Source: Sporopachydermia quercuum
Taxonomy: Eukaryota; Ascomycota; Sporopachydermiomycetes; Sporopachydermiales; Sporopachydermiaceae
DNA length: 64,000 bases
Assembly (NCBI GenBank): GCA_001599295.1
Contig: BCGN01000007.1
Span: 981,791 to 1,045,790, forward strand
Direction: 5' to 3'
Shown in pieces: positions 1 through 9,987 of the stretch. Every line of letters starts with the position of its first letter. The stretch's first letter is position 1. Below the pieces are notes generated by a model that made no database searches, was not told the origin of the DNA, and saw only the letters and a program-made list of their open reading frames with translations. Made by a program: the position numbers and the translations under genes.

Positions 1-1
1 T

Positions 2-88
2 TTACAGGCGTTGGCGCTTGAGCAGCCACCTGGTTGTTTGGTTGTTTTCTCTCATTTTGCCTCANCGAAGGGAAGGATAGCATTGTGA
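2..88 (+). CDS. possible 3' end of a gene cut by the left edge
   Basis: One plus-strand frame is open from the window edge to a TGA at 86-88 and ends with residues FSHFAS, one ambiguous residue, then KGRIAL. The first 75 bases look richer in G and C than the sequence after them, as coding sequence here often is. The TTTACAG at 1-7 could instead be a splice acceptor. I do not recognise the peptide, and 28 codons could be open by chance. Confidence 0.2.
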   Translation, partial: LQALALEQPPGCLVVFSHFASXKGRIAL

Positions 89-1342
89 ATTTAAATGGTT
101 TTGGATTCAGAACAACAAGGAATTCAATTTCCTTGCTGATAAGTTGTATAAGGCCAGTTGAACCCTGTAAAACGCATAGAAGCGTTGATAAGGATCTGAG
201 ATAATAATGTAGATAGAAAGATCTAAGGTAGCACTGTTCTTATTTTCAAAATGGTCATCCGTAAATATATAACAGCGGATAATACGGATTCCGCAGAAAT
301 ACAAAGGTGATTTTATTTTTGCAATCAACTCCTCAGCTTTCATATGCTTGATTGTAATTATATCAGCGAATGAAGCTGAATGAACTTGATTTCACTTAGA
401 CATGGCTGTGTAGAAGAAGCGCTGATATGTTGGGATGATTACGATTATGCAAGTGAATGTGTCAGTATGCAGATAGAAATAAGGTTTGAGAGAGGACAGA
501 TTATTCTTTTCGGAATCTGAAAAGAACAGAGAACGAGGTAAAGTGATGAATGTGTTGTTTCGATTTTAAGAAAAGTATAAGCCATAATTTGTTGCTTTCT
601 ATAATAGATTGAGAGTAAGTGTTTAATTTTTTTCTTGTGAAATTAACCTTGTCAGTCTAAGGAGTTTAATAATGGAAGGTAAACTAATCTATTGTGAGTA
701 GTATGAATAAAAGTTAAGAAAGACGATAAGAAAGCCAAAAATGGGTTCCGAACTTAAAGCTATAATCTCCGGAATTGTGCGTGAAATACCAGATTCTGCA
801 GCACATGGTTCATTCAGAACAACGAAGTCAGTTTATTACTTTATTTAGATGATGTTACAAGAAAATTGCAAGCAACTTGATACAGCATTTTAGCCTCTGA
901 AATTTAAAGCATTTTACCCCATAATTCAGACTAAAGCTTCCATAACCACTACCTTCTATCCTTTTGTACCATCATCAAGATTTCTCATGATTCTCGCTTA
1001 AGCTGAAACTTCCCTAGCAGATTATTAATCTTACATCTCTCTTCCATATATAAATATTACGTGATTATTAATTACTCATCATATCTCACTTCATGTTTTC
1101 CTATCTTAGATCACGTGCTATATTATTCATAAAAATTTTTGTTAAGCAGAGAATCTTTAAAAAGAATAGGAAATGTATGAAAACTCAGCCATAAAGAAAG
1201 ATAACAATCAACATTATTTAGTATATTTATATTTGTATCTGTTCTCGCAGCTAGAAGTAACTACCAGTGTGTTANCTTGATACTGGAAGTTGTCATCAAC
1301 ACTCAACGTAGTAGTAAGAAAACTGTTATGAACTAGCTTACG
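89..1342. other. intergenic, upstream of RPA43
   Basis: AT-rich sequence with no convincing gene. A 78-codon minus-strand frame near 107-343 has no recognisable motif. The 3' half should contain the RPA43 promoter, with a CACGTG box and an AAAAATTTTT element. Confidence 0.6.
1110..1140 (+). promoter_or_regulatory. RPA43 promoter elements: E-box and RRPE-like motif
   Basis: ATCACGTG lies at 1110-1117 and AAAAATTTTT at 1131-1140, about 200 bases upstream of the RPA43 ATG. In yeasts CACGTG is bound by Cbf1-type bHLH proteins, and AAAAATTTT is the core of the RRPE element found before ribosome-biogenesis genes. The motifs are seen directly; their use here is inferred from their position and the target gene. 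Confidence 0.4.
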
Positions 1343-2368
1343 ATGTCGACAATAATTATTTCGAAGAAACGGAGCACAGATGGGGATGTGATACAGCAAT
1401 CCAACAAAAGATTGAAAGCCGCCGGGATAAGAGTGACAAAACTCAAGGATAGTTTGCCATTGAATAAAAGGAAAATGAATCCTATTGATAGTGAAACAGG
1501 ATTATCACAATGTTATAAGAATGTATCGGTGTATATGTATGTGTCAGTTGCTCCTATGTANTTTACAAACCCATTACTAGGCGTGAGTGTACAACATTTA
1601 AATCCTCTTGTGATGTCATACTTCCCCGACGTGAATGGCGTTGTATTAGGATACTCTAATCTGAAGTTGGATGTTCCCAAGCCTGAAAATTCTGATTCTG
1701 TTTACGCAGTAGCGCGAATAGCCAATGCTAGCCCCTTTGCATTCACCTGGATATCAGTTGATCTACTTGCATGGGCACCTTGTGCAGGAGATATAATAGA
1801 TGGATGGATCAATCTGCAATCTCCTGGTCATATTGGCTTACTCATCAACGATACATTCAACGCCAGCGTACGAAGAGATAATATTCCCAGAGATTGGAAA
1901 TTTATAGCTAAACAAGCTGATGAGATAGCGAGCGGTGAACAATCATCAGAAGAATCGAATACTGTAAAATCGTTAGGTTGCTGGGAAGATGAAAGTGGAA
2001 ATATGATTGACGGAAAGTTACAATTTACAGTTAAGTCACTACATGTGTCGGGCAAAGTTATCTCTGTTAGTGGATCTTTGGTTAAACCTGGTTATGAAAG
2101 AGGAACAGAAGCTCCTACACCTTCAAAGAACAGTAGTCCAATTGTTACAGGTAAGAAAATCAAGTTTGATGACGAACAGCCATTGAAGCCAGTTTCTTTA
2201 GATTTACAATCCCCTCAGACACAAATAGCAGCTGATGAAGATATCTCCGATTCTGAGAATGTACCTTCTTATGCCAAGAATGATGATGATTCTTCTGATA
2301 GTGAGGATTCAGACAATGACGAAGTTGTGACGTCTGGTGATGAAGATGAAGATGAAGATGATGATTAG
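1343..2368 (+). CDS. RPA43: RNA polymerase I subunit A43
   Basis: Subunit of RNA polymerase I, acting in the nucleolus in rRNA transcription; in the family it forms the stalk with A14 and contacts Rrn3. The 341-residue product is close to the roughly 326 of S. cerevisiae. A basic N-terminus (1-45) precedes an Rpb7-like N-terminal fold at about 58-115, with VSVAP and HLNPLVMSYFPDVNGVVLGY. The OB-type region at about 120-250 contains the family block GWINLQSPGHIGLLINDTFN. The last 60 residues are an acidic Ser/Asp/Glu tail, as in orthologues. The ATG at 1343 is the first in frame. One ambiguous base (1561) leaves one residue undefined. No intron is needed. Confidence 0.95.
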   Translation: MSTIIISKKRSTDGDVIQQSNKRLKAAGIRVTKLKDSLPLNKRKMNPIDSETGLSQCYKNVSVYMYVSVAPMXFTNPLLGVSVQHLNPLVMSYFPDVNGVVLGYSNLKLDVPKPENSDSVYAVARIANASPFAFTWISVDLLAWAPCAGDIIDGWINLQSPGHIGLLINDTFNASVRRDNIPRDWKFIAKQADEIASGEQSSEESNTVKSLGCWEDESGNMIDGKLQFTVKSLHVSGKVISVSGSLVKPGYERGTEAPTPSKNSSPIVTGKKIKFDDEQPLKPVSLDLQSPQTQIAADEDISDSENVPSYAKNDDDSSDSEDSDNDEVVTSGDEDEDEDDD

Positions 2369-3564
2369 GGTTAATCGAGAGTTAATAAAAATTGTATATT
2401 TTATCTATATTTGAATTATTCAATCCACAATGTTTAGCCCAGCGCTGCTGCATCAACGTAGAGAATTAAATTAGAGGTCAACAACTTAAGGCATTTTCAA
2501 TCAATAAAAGTAATAAGTTCGTCAGTCACTAAAGTGGTATTTCAACCCATTGCATTGTCATGTTAACATTCTTGCCGATTCTCTTAAACGAAGATTTATC
2601 GAAAGAATATTGAAATAATCATCATTCCTGAGTTCCCAAGCAAACTTCTGATTGAGATATTGATTACGTAAACAAAAGTTTATCAATGTCCTATCTTATC
2701 AGAACATTTATTTTTTTTCTTGAAGAAATCTAACTACTTCTCTGAAAATTATAAATTACTTTAAACATAAGCTTAAATCAGTAGTCTAAATATTTTTTTG
2801 TCCAGAAAGAAGGGGAAAATCATTGAAATTTACGTCCCCAAGACTGTCTTACGATAAAAGCATTTCCAATTGGATTAGGTGATCTGCTAGATGAAAGTGA
2901 GCATTTACACAATTTCAGTTTATCTTTATTGATTATTTATTAACGAATAACTTTTAGTTTAGAAAGGTTTAAGGCTATTAAAACTCCCTAAAGTCACCGA
3001 ATCCTAAGCTCCAAAAGACAATTGTTCGTCTCAATATACAAAGTATATGATTCTCAAACCACTAAGCATAAGAACTCACGTGATATTATCACGTGAGAGC
3101 TTATCTGTAGTTGACTATATAGTCAAAACATAAACAAACAGGCGAAACCTCAATTCCTTAATATTAATCCATTAATGGTTACTTGTGATGAAAGGACAGA
3201 GAGGAGCTGTCACTTTATTATAAAGAGCTGATTGCTGTTTGATATTTACGGAACTTGCTAGTATTTGATCTCTGATTGTATAAGAGATATACAGTTTCTG
3301 TGTCTATTAACTGGTTGCTAATTGCTAAATCATTGAAACTTGAGTACTGTTATATGTTATATTGTTCGATTAAACAATACATTCAGCATAATCCTGGACA
3401 GTGGAATAAGCCGGACTTTAACTTTGCGGAAAAGAAATATTTTGAAGAGAGTAAACGTAGAAGAGTTCATTGTTTTGCAACTGGAACCAGCTAACATGCA
3501 TTCATAAATAAAAATACTTTGTTCAGATCACATCAGTCAACGCATAAAAACACTAGATGACAAT
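2369..3564. other. intergenic RPA43-MTW1
   Basis: About 1.2 kb containing the RPA43 3' end and the MTW1 promoter. The only strong structure is the palindrome pair at 3075-3126. A 72-codon plus-strand frame at 3276-3494 ends in a charged, plausible-looking stretch (AEKKYFEESKRRR), but I found no supporting splice donor or family. Confidence 0.6.
3075..3126. promoter_or_regulatory. paired palindromes with two CACGTG boxes
   Basis: Positions 3075-3097 form a perfect inverted repeat: the 11-base arm CTCACGTGATA, one central base, then its exact complement. It contains CACGTG at 3077-3082 and 3090-3095. Thirteen bases later, 3111-3126 is a second perfect palindrome, TTGACTATATAGTCAA. The pair ends about 440 bases upstream of the MTW1 ATG. 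The CACGTG arms suggest paired bHLH (Cbf1-like) binding; no family is assigned to the second palindrome. Confidence 0.6.
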
Positions 3565-4449
3565 ATGTCTGCACCAAGCATCCGTACGACAGCAATTCTA
3601 ACAGAGCATTTTGGGTATAACCCGGTGTCTCTTGTAGATGATATTATAAACGCAGTGAACGAGATTTTGTATAAATGTACTAGTGCGATGGAGACATTTC
3701 TGAATGAACAACAACGAGAAAAAGAAAAGAAAGAAGGATACGTTTCAAGTGAAGAAGCAGAAGAAGCTATTAGTAAGGAAATTGAGACGGGAACTGCTCA
3801 ATTAGAAACGTTGTTTGAAAGTGCTGTTGATAAGAATTTTGATAGATTTGAGCTTTACACACTAAGGAATATAATGAATGTTCCTAATGAAATAGTAGAG
3901 GAAGGGTACTTCCGACTAGCCCATCATCACGATTTAGATGCAACTTTAGTTTCCCAATGTAATAACAGTGTCTTGGATGATGAGCTGATAGAACTGCAAA
4001 CAAAGTTAGCGGAGCAACTAAGTATAAGGCGGCAATTGGACAGGGAGACTAGACTATCAGAAATGCTAAGTCAAGTGTTACTCAAATATAAAAAGTTGTT
4101 ATCGTTTTTGCTGCCAGCAGCAGATATTCAACCGGTTGAAAGTCAAGAGAAAACTGGCGATGATCTGAATTCCACTGTAGAAGAAATACAGAACCTATCG
4201 CAAAGGCTACGTCCTGAAGTTCTAGCAGCCCTGAAAACTATATCACCTATTAACGAGTCATTCTACTTCTTGACAACGCAGCTAGAAGATATTATGAACA
4301 AAGTGTTACTTATCAACAATAGTATAAATATAAGTGGAACATCAGATGGACGACCGCTTAAAGATATTGTATTAATGAAGAGTGCTCGAGATGTGTATTT
4401 AGATGAAACTGCCCAAAAGATAGTTGGTCAGTTTGAGGAGAAAGAATAA
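3565..4449 (+). CDS. MTW1: Mis12/MIND kinetochore subunit Mtw1
   Basis: Mtw1/Mis12 is a core subunit of the MIND complex, which links centromeric chromatin to the Ndc80 complex. The 294-residue product carries the Mis12 signature at its N-terminus (TAILTEHFGYNPVSL at 8-22, then DDIINAVNEILYKC), followed by a helical, coiled-coil-prone body rich in Glu, Leu and Lys. Length matches the 289 residues of the S. cerevisiae protein. The ATG at 3565 sits 13 bases after a TAG and directly before the conserved N-terminal block, so the start is well supported. No introns. Confidence 0.95.
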   Translation: MSAPSIRTTAILTEHFGYNPVSLVDDIINAVNEILYKCTSAMETFLNEQQREKEKKEGYVSSEEAEEAISKEIETGTAQLETLFESAVDKNFDRFELYTLRNIMNVPNEIVEEGYFRLAHHHDLDATLVSQCNNSVLDDELIELQTKLAEQLSIRRQLDRETRLSEMLSQVLLKYKKLLSFLLPAADIQPVESQEKTGDDLNSTVEEIQNLSQRLRPEVLAALKTISPINESFYFLTTQLEDIMNKVLLINNSINISGTSDGRPLKDIVLMKSARDVYLDETAQKIVGQFEEKE

Positions 4450-5145
4450 AGAAGCACGGCACTTTGGATATGCTTTTTTCATTGGAATGTGGTAATGATA
4501 TTATATGTATATTTAGTTTAGGCATTTTTACGCAAGCTCATGGCTTTGAATACTACCTGGTCATTTGATTTTACGGGTTGAGGGCTAGCCCATACACTAT
4601 GTAGTACTATAGCATTAAATGGATACAAGACAATCCCCCAGAAGTACAACACATATTTGCTGAATTCACACAATGTTTGAGTTTTTACTACTTTTTTCCT
4701 CGAACTAGAACCGAGAAGAAGTTGACATACATTACTGTCAAAGTCCTTTTCCTATATCTATTGTTTTAATTCTTTCATATCTTCCAGTTACTGCTTGTCG
4801 ATAACCATTTTGATTGTGTACCAATTAGTCTTCTGATGTGCCCCCAACTTTCTCTTTTGATCTATTTGCAGAATGCCCCCCTCTAGTTTTTATAGTTTGT
4901 CCTTCCCCTCGCACTAATACACAATGGAGTGAGACTTGATGTCTTCTATTGTCATCCAATCAGAAAAGCCTCTTCAAGCATTTGAGATAGAAAGCTAGTT
5001 ACACTCGATAATGAAACAATACAATAGAAAACCAGTATAAGTGAAAGCTTTATTAATTTTATACTTTTACAAACTATTTGGATTATCTGTTTTGCAAGCG
5101 GTAGAAAACTTTTGATACGGAAATTATCATTATACGTTTTTAAAA
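4450..5145. other. intergenic MTW1 - complex I gene
   Basis: AT-rich sequence with no open frame of note, no tRNA and no clear repeat. It should contain the MTW1 3' end and the promoter of the small spliced gene that follows. Confidence 0.6.
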
Positions 5146-5605
5146 ATGGCTGGACACGGGCACGGACCTCAAAGTAAGTTAAGATGAAGGAAGCAACATA
5201 AACAAAAGGGAATGACAGGTCAAATGAGCACCGCTTGTTGAAAGGCGTTGATATTGATTAATGCATATTACAAGACATTTACTAACTGTATTCAGCTTTA
5301 ATTCACGATCCTGCTTTGGATGAATATGTTGGTATGTAAAAGAAGGCTGAACAAACAAACTCCACTAAAGCATTGAGGTGTTTCGGTTCATCAATGTCAA
5401 AGGATTCCTTAACTAACGATACTCCAAATCAATAGCCATGAGAAAAGCTTATGGCAAGAACTTCAGAATGACAAGAGCAACTTTCAAAACAGGTTTTCTT
5501 GTTTTAGGAGTTCTTCCAGCTACTTTACTTTACATCGCTTATAGAACAGAAGGAAAAATCGATTTGACAGCGAAAAGACGACATGAAAAAATTTGGCAAG
5601 ATTAA
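5146..5605 (+). CDS. small complex I subunit, NDUFB4/NB5M-like, three exons
   Basis: Exons 5146-5173, 5296-5331 and 5436-5605 join in frame into a 77-residue protein. Introns have GTAAGT and GTATGT donors, AG acceptors and branch points TACTAAC (5280-5286) and AACTAAC (5411-5416 region). The product starts MAGHGHGPQ, continues with IHDPALDEYVAMRK, has one hydrophobic segment (FLVLGVLPATLLYIAY) and ends in a basic DLTAKRRHEKIWQD tail. That arrangement (DPAL-x-Y, one transmembrane helix, RTEGKIDL) resembles the NDUFB4/B15 accessory subunit of mitochondrial NADH:ubiquinone oxidoreductase, known in Yarrowia as NB5M. Gene structure is seen directly; the family call is from memory of short motifs. 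No exon alone exceeds 57 codons, so simple ORF calling would miss it. Confidence 0.8.
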
Positions 5606-7599
5606 AAAATAGGCATTTAGGTGACTCTTGAAGATAGGGATTAGAAAGAGGATATAATGGATGTTTTTTGCTTTGAGTGTTTATATATATTTAGCAACAT
5701 GTTTGGATTTATTGCATAGTTTTGGTTAGAAAGAGATCGTTATAGTTTCAAGGTTTNGATTAATCTTCATCGATATCAGTGGAATAATCAACAAATAAAT
5801 AAAATAATTTATCAGTTACAAGGTGGTTATTATCTGTAGTGATTCTACCAGAATACTCCTTAGACTACTAACCTTGTAGGAGCCCTCTCCATACAGACTG
5901 ATGATTAGAACTGAAGTTGCATCACTTTGTCACTTTAGTGATCATGTATGAAATTTACTAAAGAATCAATCATATTGAAATGGTGTGCAGTCCTCTAATG
6001 TAAAGAATTAAGTGATCAGATCCATAGAGAAAGCCATTTGAACTACAGTCAGTCACGTGAGAAGTATAACCTGTCAGACCTAGGATAGGAAGGTGGATAA
6101 ATAAAGATGATCAGAAAGCACCAGAGTAGAGTCAAGATAAAGAGCTTTAGAAATTCTGAAAAATTCAATCAGAAAATCCATTTAACGGTAAATAATGCGT
6201 AATGTGAAAACTAGAACTCTCGCCTCAGGTCTTGAGATGTAAAACATGTCATTTGGTTAGCGGCCCGTAGATTTTTACAGCGGTAACTACATATACACTG
6301 AAACCAATTCTACACACGCACTTCTGGCTTCCGAAGGTTAATATATGTATACAAATGTTGAAAACTGGAGATGAAAAGATCATGAAATTCGGAAAACCCT
6401 TGGGAAACCATACTATTCACCAACGTTGTGGAGCTTCTACAAGCCATATAATTAAAGTTGATTCTCTAATCAAAATATTTAAAGAATATTCGAAAAAATG
6501 AAAATAGGTGCATCAAAATGCATGAAAGGAATTTTCTCTTGCACGATTGTGCATAAACAGTAACCTTAAAATGAAAGAAACCTTAAATATTATTTAGGTG
6601 GTGCACTAATGAATTCCTTAATACAGTGCAATTTAAGATTAGAAGTACACTGAACATATATATTTAACTAAAACGACGTCATTGCTTTATTCAGATTAAA
6701 GTGGTGCATTGCATTGCATGGTTACTAAACCTTGAAAATATGCAATTCAATGCATTATATATTTAACGTTTGACCTTAAGATACAGAGCAATGTTTGAAA
6801 GCTACATTCTGTAACTGGCATTCCCTGAAATTATGTCTACNGCTACCAGCACCCCAATTCAAATGTCCACTTTCTTTCTCTTATTATCTATTTGAACTAG
6901 CCGGAGAAACAAACATCCTGTCGATTGATATGAATAGACTAATGAGCTTTTCTGATCTGATCTGAAAGCCACGGATTTCTTGTGAGTTATTTGCTACTCT
7001 CTTGTGAAGTGGTTACTATTTGTTTCGTAAGAAGAAGCAACCTAAACTGTTTGATGGTTTTAGCTAAGGCTTTGACATGCGAGCTAGTAGACTTTTATTA
7101 CATAGATTACCCATTGGGATATAATAAAACAGTCGCAGAAATCCACTGGGGAATGTAGTTAATGCGATAGGTGTAGCTAGTCAACGAGATTAGTCGTTGA
7201 TGATTAGTTCATAGCTTTAGGTATGTTATCACTTTATCACTTCTCTTATTCATTAGCCAGATAAACTACGACTCAAATAGATGAACCAGTATATATCTAG
7301 CGGTTTATCTATTCATGTTTTTACCGGTCATTCAATTTCAGTCAAATAAGCAAGCATGTAAGAAAGAGCAAAAATCATTGTTTTCTTCGTTTATTTCTCT
7401 CTTTCATGTTCGCAGTTTACTTATTATCTTAACTATTGACCATACCAGACGAGACTAATATACATCCTTTAATGGCTTATGAATAAATAAATAATAAATT
7501 AGCACGTAAACATATCTTATTATCATATAATCAACCTTCCTCCTTAGTCGTCATTATTACTCTTCGTCATGATTATATCACAATTATACCAGTCGAAAA
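5606..7599. other. long convergent intergenic region
   Basis: About 2 kb between two converging 3' ends, unusually long for that arrangement. It contains GTCACGTG at 6052-6059 and a TGCA-rich patch near 6500-6750. No open frame of note and no tRNA was found. An undetected short or non-coding gene is possible. Confidence 0.5.
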
Positions 7600-9987
7600 T
7601 TATGCTCCCTTAGCCCTCCTCTTTGGACTACCTGGTTTCATTATTTTAATCTTCATCACAGGTTTCATTCCAAAACTACCAGCGCTGACCGAAGTAACAG
7701 GTTCAGAAGCTTCAACCTTTGTACAGTCATCATCAGAAGATACCAAAACATCTTTACCTTGTTGACCAGGATTGGTGATAATTATTTTCTTACCAACAGG
7801 TTCATTAGCTGAAGCTTTTTTAGCACCATGAGCAATAGGAGGAGCGTTCAAATCAAAATTTTTCCATTCGGTTTGATTTGTCGACGATGATCTACTATGA
7901 GAGACACCAGGTCTGATTGTTGTATTCTGGAATCCAGCTCCAGAAATCTTCTTAATTGGTGAATACCTACCATCATTATAAACGATGGGATCTTTGAATA
8001 TAGTTGTTTGTTGTTTTCCTTTTGATGATTCATTTGGTCTCTCATCATAGTTATATAATGGCTTTGAACCTCCTATGGCCACTTGGAATTTAGACATTCC
8101 AGAATGCATATTATCTAAACTTGGGCTTGATTCATGTTCTTGTTTGATAGTAGAAATATTATTGTTACCGGTGTTGCTGCTATTGATATTGGCTGTAGGT
8201 TGTGTTGAGACGTTGCTTGAAGAAGATGCAATAGTAGTAGCTGAAGTGGCAGATACAGGCGCAGCAAATGGAATTGAGGATAAAGGTGCTGATAAAGGTG
8301 CTGATAAAGGTGCTGTTGAATCCGGCGAACCTGACACTATTTCAATAAACTGTGCTGATGTGGAAATAGACGCATTGAAGTTATCTTTTCTTATAGGGCT
8401 ATGTCTATTCCTTCGCTTATGTGTTCTCGGTGATGACTTTAGAATCAAGTTTGATCCTTTTATACTAATGCTGCTGCTACTACTATTGCTACTACTGCTA
8501 TTGCTGCTACTGAGATCGTATGAATCTCCAGAGATGGAGTTAGTACCAAACAGTGGACCAGAGGTACTTGAGATTGACGTCGCAGTTGAAGGTCTCCGAC
8601 GAACATCACTAGCAGTGAATGCAAACTTGTTAACGTCATTAAAACCCTGCCTTCCATAAGTTCTGGTTGAATTTTGACTAGAAGCTGATGTAACTGAATA
8701 CTGAGATTGCAAACTGTCGCGTCTTTTATAGTTAGATTTCTTGACGGCCGAGTTTTGGTCTGCGAAACCAAAACTATTAGAATTAGTAGGAGAAACTGCA
8801 ACTGAAGCAACATTTGGTAGCATACTTAAGCTTGAACTATGCCGATGTTTGTGATATGCCGGCTTTGAACTTCTGTCCATAGATTTGTAAGACATTTGAT
8901 TAGATTCTGGTATCTGATCTGGACCTCGTTCTAGCATTCTATCTAACATAGGGTCAGAAATTGATAACCCTGTTATGTTGTCATTCCGTATTTTTGATGG
9001 AATTCTCAATGGAATGATCGAAGATGCCGGTTTTGAAAAAGAATCAATGGTAGAATTTAATGCCAGTTCCTTCTCTTTTTGCTCTGAAACAAAAGGATAC
9101 GACCATCCTGTTACTGATGTAGCTGGAAGCCTTTGAGGTGCATTTTGAGCGTAACGCATCTGATCAATGTGCTGTGGTTGCTGGGTATTTACATTTGTGC
9201 GCGATATATGTCCTGGATAACCAGCATGCTGTTGCCAGGGATCCTGAGATATTTCTGGCGATACTAAAAATTCAGCACTTTGATGTGTTAATGTTCCATC
9301 AACAGTTTGGCTGTGACTTTGAAATTGGCTATGATTGTAGTTTTGGTTTTGGTTTTGACTTTGGTTGTAAGTTTCAGTTTGACTGGAAACCTGTTTCAAC
9401 AATTGCTGATGATGAATTGCATACTGTTCGTCTATCGTTTGATGAACTACCCGGTTTGTGAAAGTGGGAGGATATTGACTTGACGAATTCACAGGTGATG
9501 AAAAATAAGTATTCGCAGGAGGAGAAGCTGAATGAGAGACTAGTGAAGGTGAATATGCCTGATTTGACAATCGAGATCGCTGTGATAAATCTTGAAAGTC
9601 CATGGGCGATGGGATATCATCTAAAAGTGTATTCTCCTGTTGTGGTCGTGACACAACTTGAAACCTATAAGGTTGAGGCTCCTGTGGTGGAAAACCTTGA
9701 TCCTGGCTCTCACCAGAAACTTGCCCAAAAGAGTTTGTTCGCGGAGGATACAAAGTATTATGATGTTCATGCTCACGTTGCTGCTGTTGCTGTAGCAGAT
9801 GATTCTGATGTTGATTTTGATAAAAACGTTCTTGATAAGTTTGTAGGGCTGAGGGAGAACCTGCCGTTTGATGATCATATAGATCAATGTTAGCTTGATT
9901 TATATTACCCTGAAAGGCTTCGACCAGTGGATCTGGTTCAGAATCCCAAGAAGCGCTCTGATCTGACGTGAAGTATAGCGGATCCAT
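7600..9987 (-). CDS. unrecognised Q/S/N-rich, mostly disordered protein
   Basis: A single 795-codon frame with an ATG at 9987. I do not recognise a family. The N-terminal 300 residues are rich in Gln, with QQQQQQ and alternating N/Q runs. The middle (about 400-620) is rich in Ser/Thr/Asn, with a long SSSNSSSS-type tract and a three-unit S-A-P-L repeat. The C-terminal 60 residues are better ordered: KKIIITNPG, VSSDDD and a basic end MKIKIMKPGSPKRR that could be a nuclear signal. This composition is common in fungal transcription regulators and signalling scaffolds, but no DNA-binding or catalytic domain is visible. Its length and unbroken frame support a real gene. Confidence 0.8.
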   Translation of the reverse strand: MDPLYFTSDQSASWDSEPDPLVEAFQGNINQANIDLYDHQTAGSPSALQTYQERFYQNQHQNHLLQQQQQREHEHHNTLYPPRTNSFGQVSGESQDQGFPPQEPQPYRFQVVSRPQQENTLLDDIPSPMDFQDLSQRSRLSNQAYSPSLVSHSASPPANTYFSSPVNSSSQYPPTFTNRVVHQTIDEQYAIHHQQLLKQVSSQTETYNQSQNQNQNYNHSQFQSHSQTVDGTLTHQSAEFLVSPEISQDPWQQHAGYPGHISRTNVNTQQPQHIDQMRYAQNAPQRLPATSVTGWSYPFVSEQKEKELALNSTIDSFSKPASSIIPLRIPSKIRNDNITGLSISDPMLDRMLERGPDQIPESNQMSYKSMDRSSKPAYHKHRHSSSLSMLPNVASVAVSPTNSNSFGFADQNSAVKKSNYKRRDSLQSQYSVTSASSQNSTRTYGRQGFNDVNKFAFTASDVRRRPSTATSISSTSGPLFGTNSISGDSYDLSSSNSSSSNSSSSSISIKGSNLILKSSPRTHKRRNRHSPIRKDNFNASISTSAQFIEIVSGSPDSTAPLSAPLSAPLSSIPFAAPVSATSATTIASSSSNVSTQPTANINSSNTGNNNISTIKQEHESSPSLDNMHSGMSKFQVAIGGSKPLYNYDERPNESSKGKQQTTIFKDPIVYNDGRYSPIKKISGAGFQNTTIRPGVSHSRSSSTNQTEWKNFDLNAPPIAHGAKKASANEPVGKKIIITNPGQQGKDVLVSSDDDCTKVEASEPVTSVSAGSFGMKPVMKIKIMKPGSPKRRAKGA
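8279..8314 (-). repeat. 12-base coding repeat, three copies
   Basis: GATAAAGGTGCT occurs three times in tandem and exactly. On the minus strand it encodes repeated S-A-P-L in the Q/S/N-rich protein. Confidence 0.85.

Noticed and set aside
107-343. 78-codon minus-strand frame near the left edge
   Set aside because: No recognisable motif and no splice or neighbour support; consistent with chance in AT-rich sequence.
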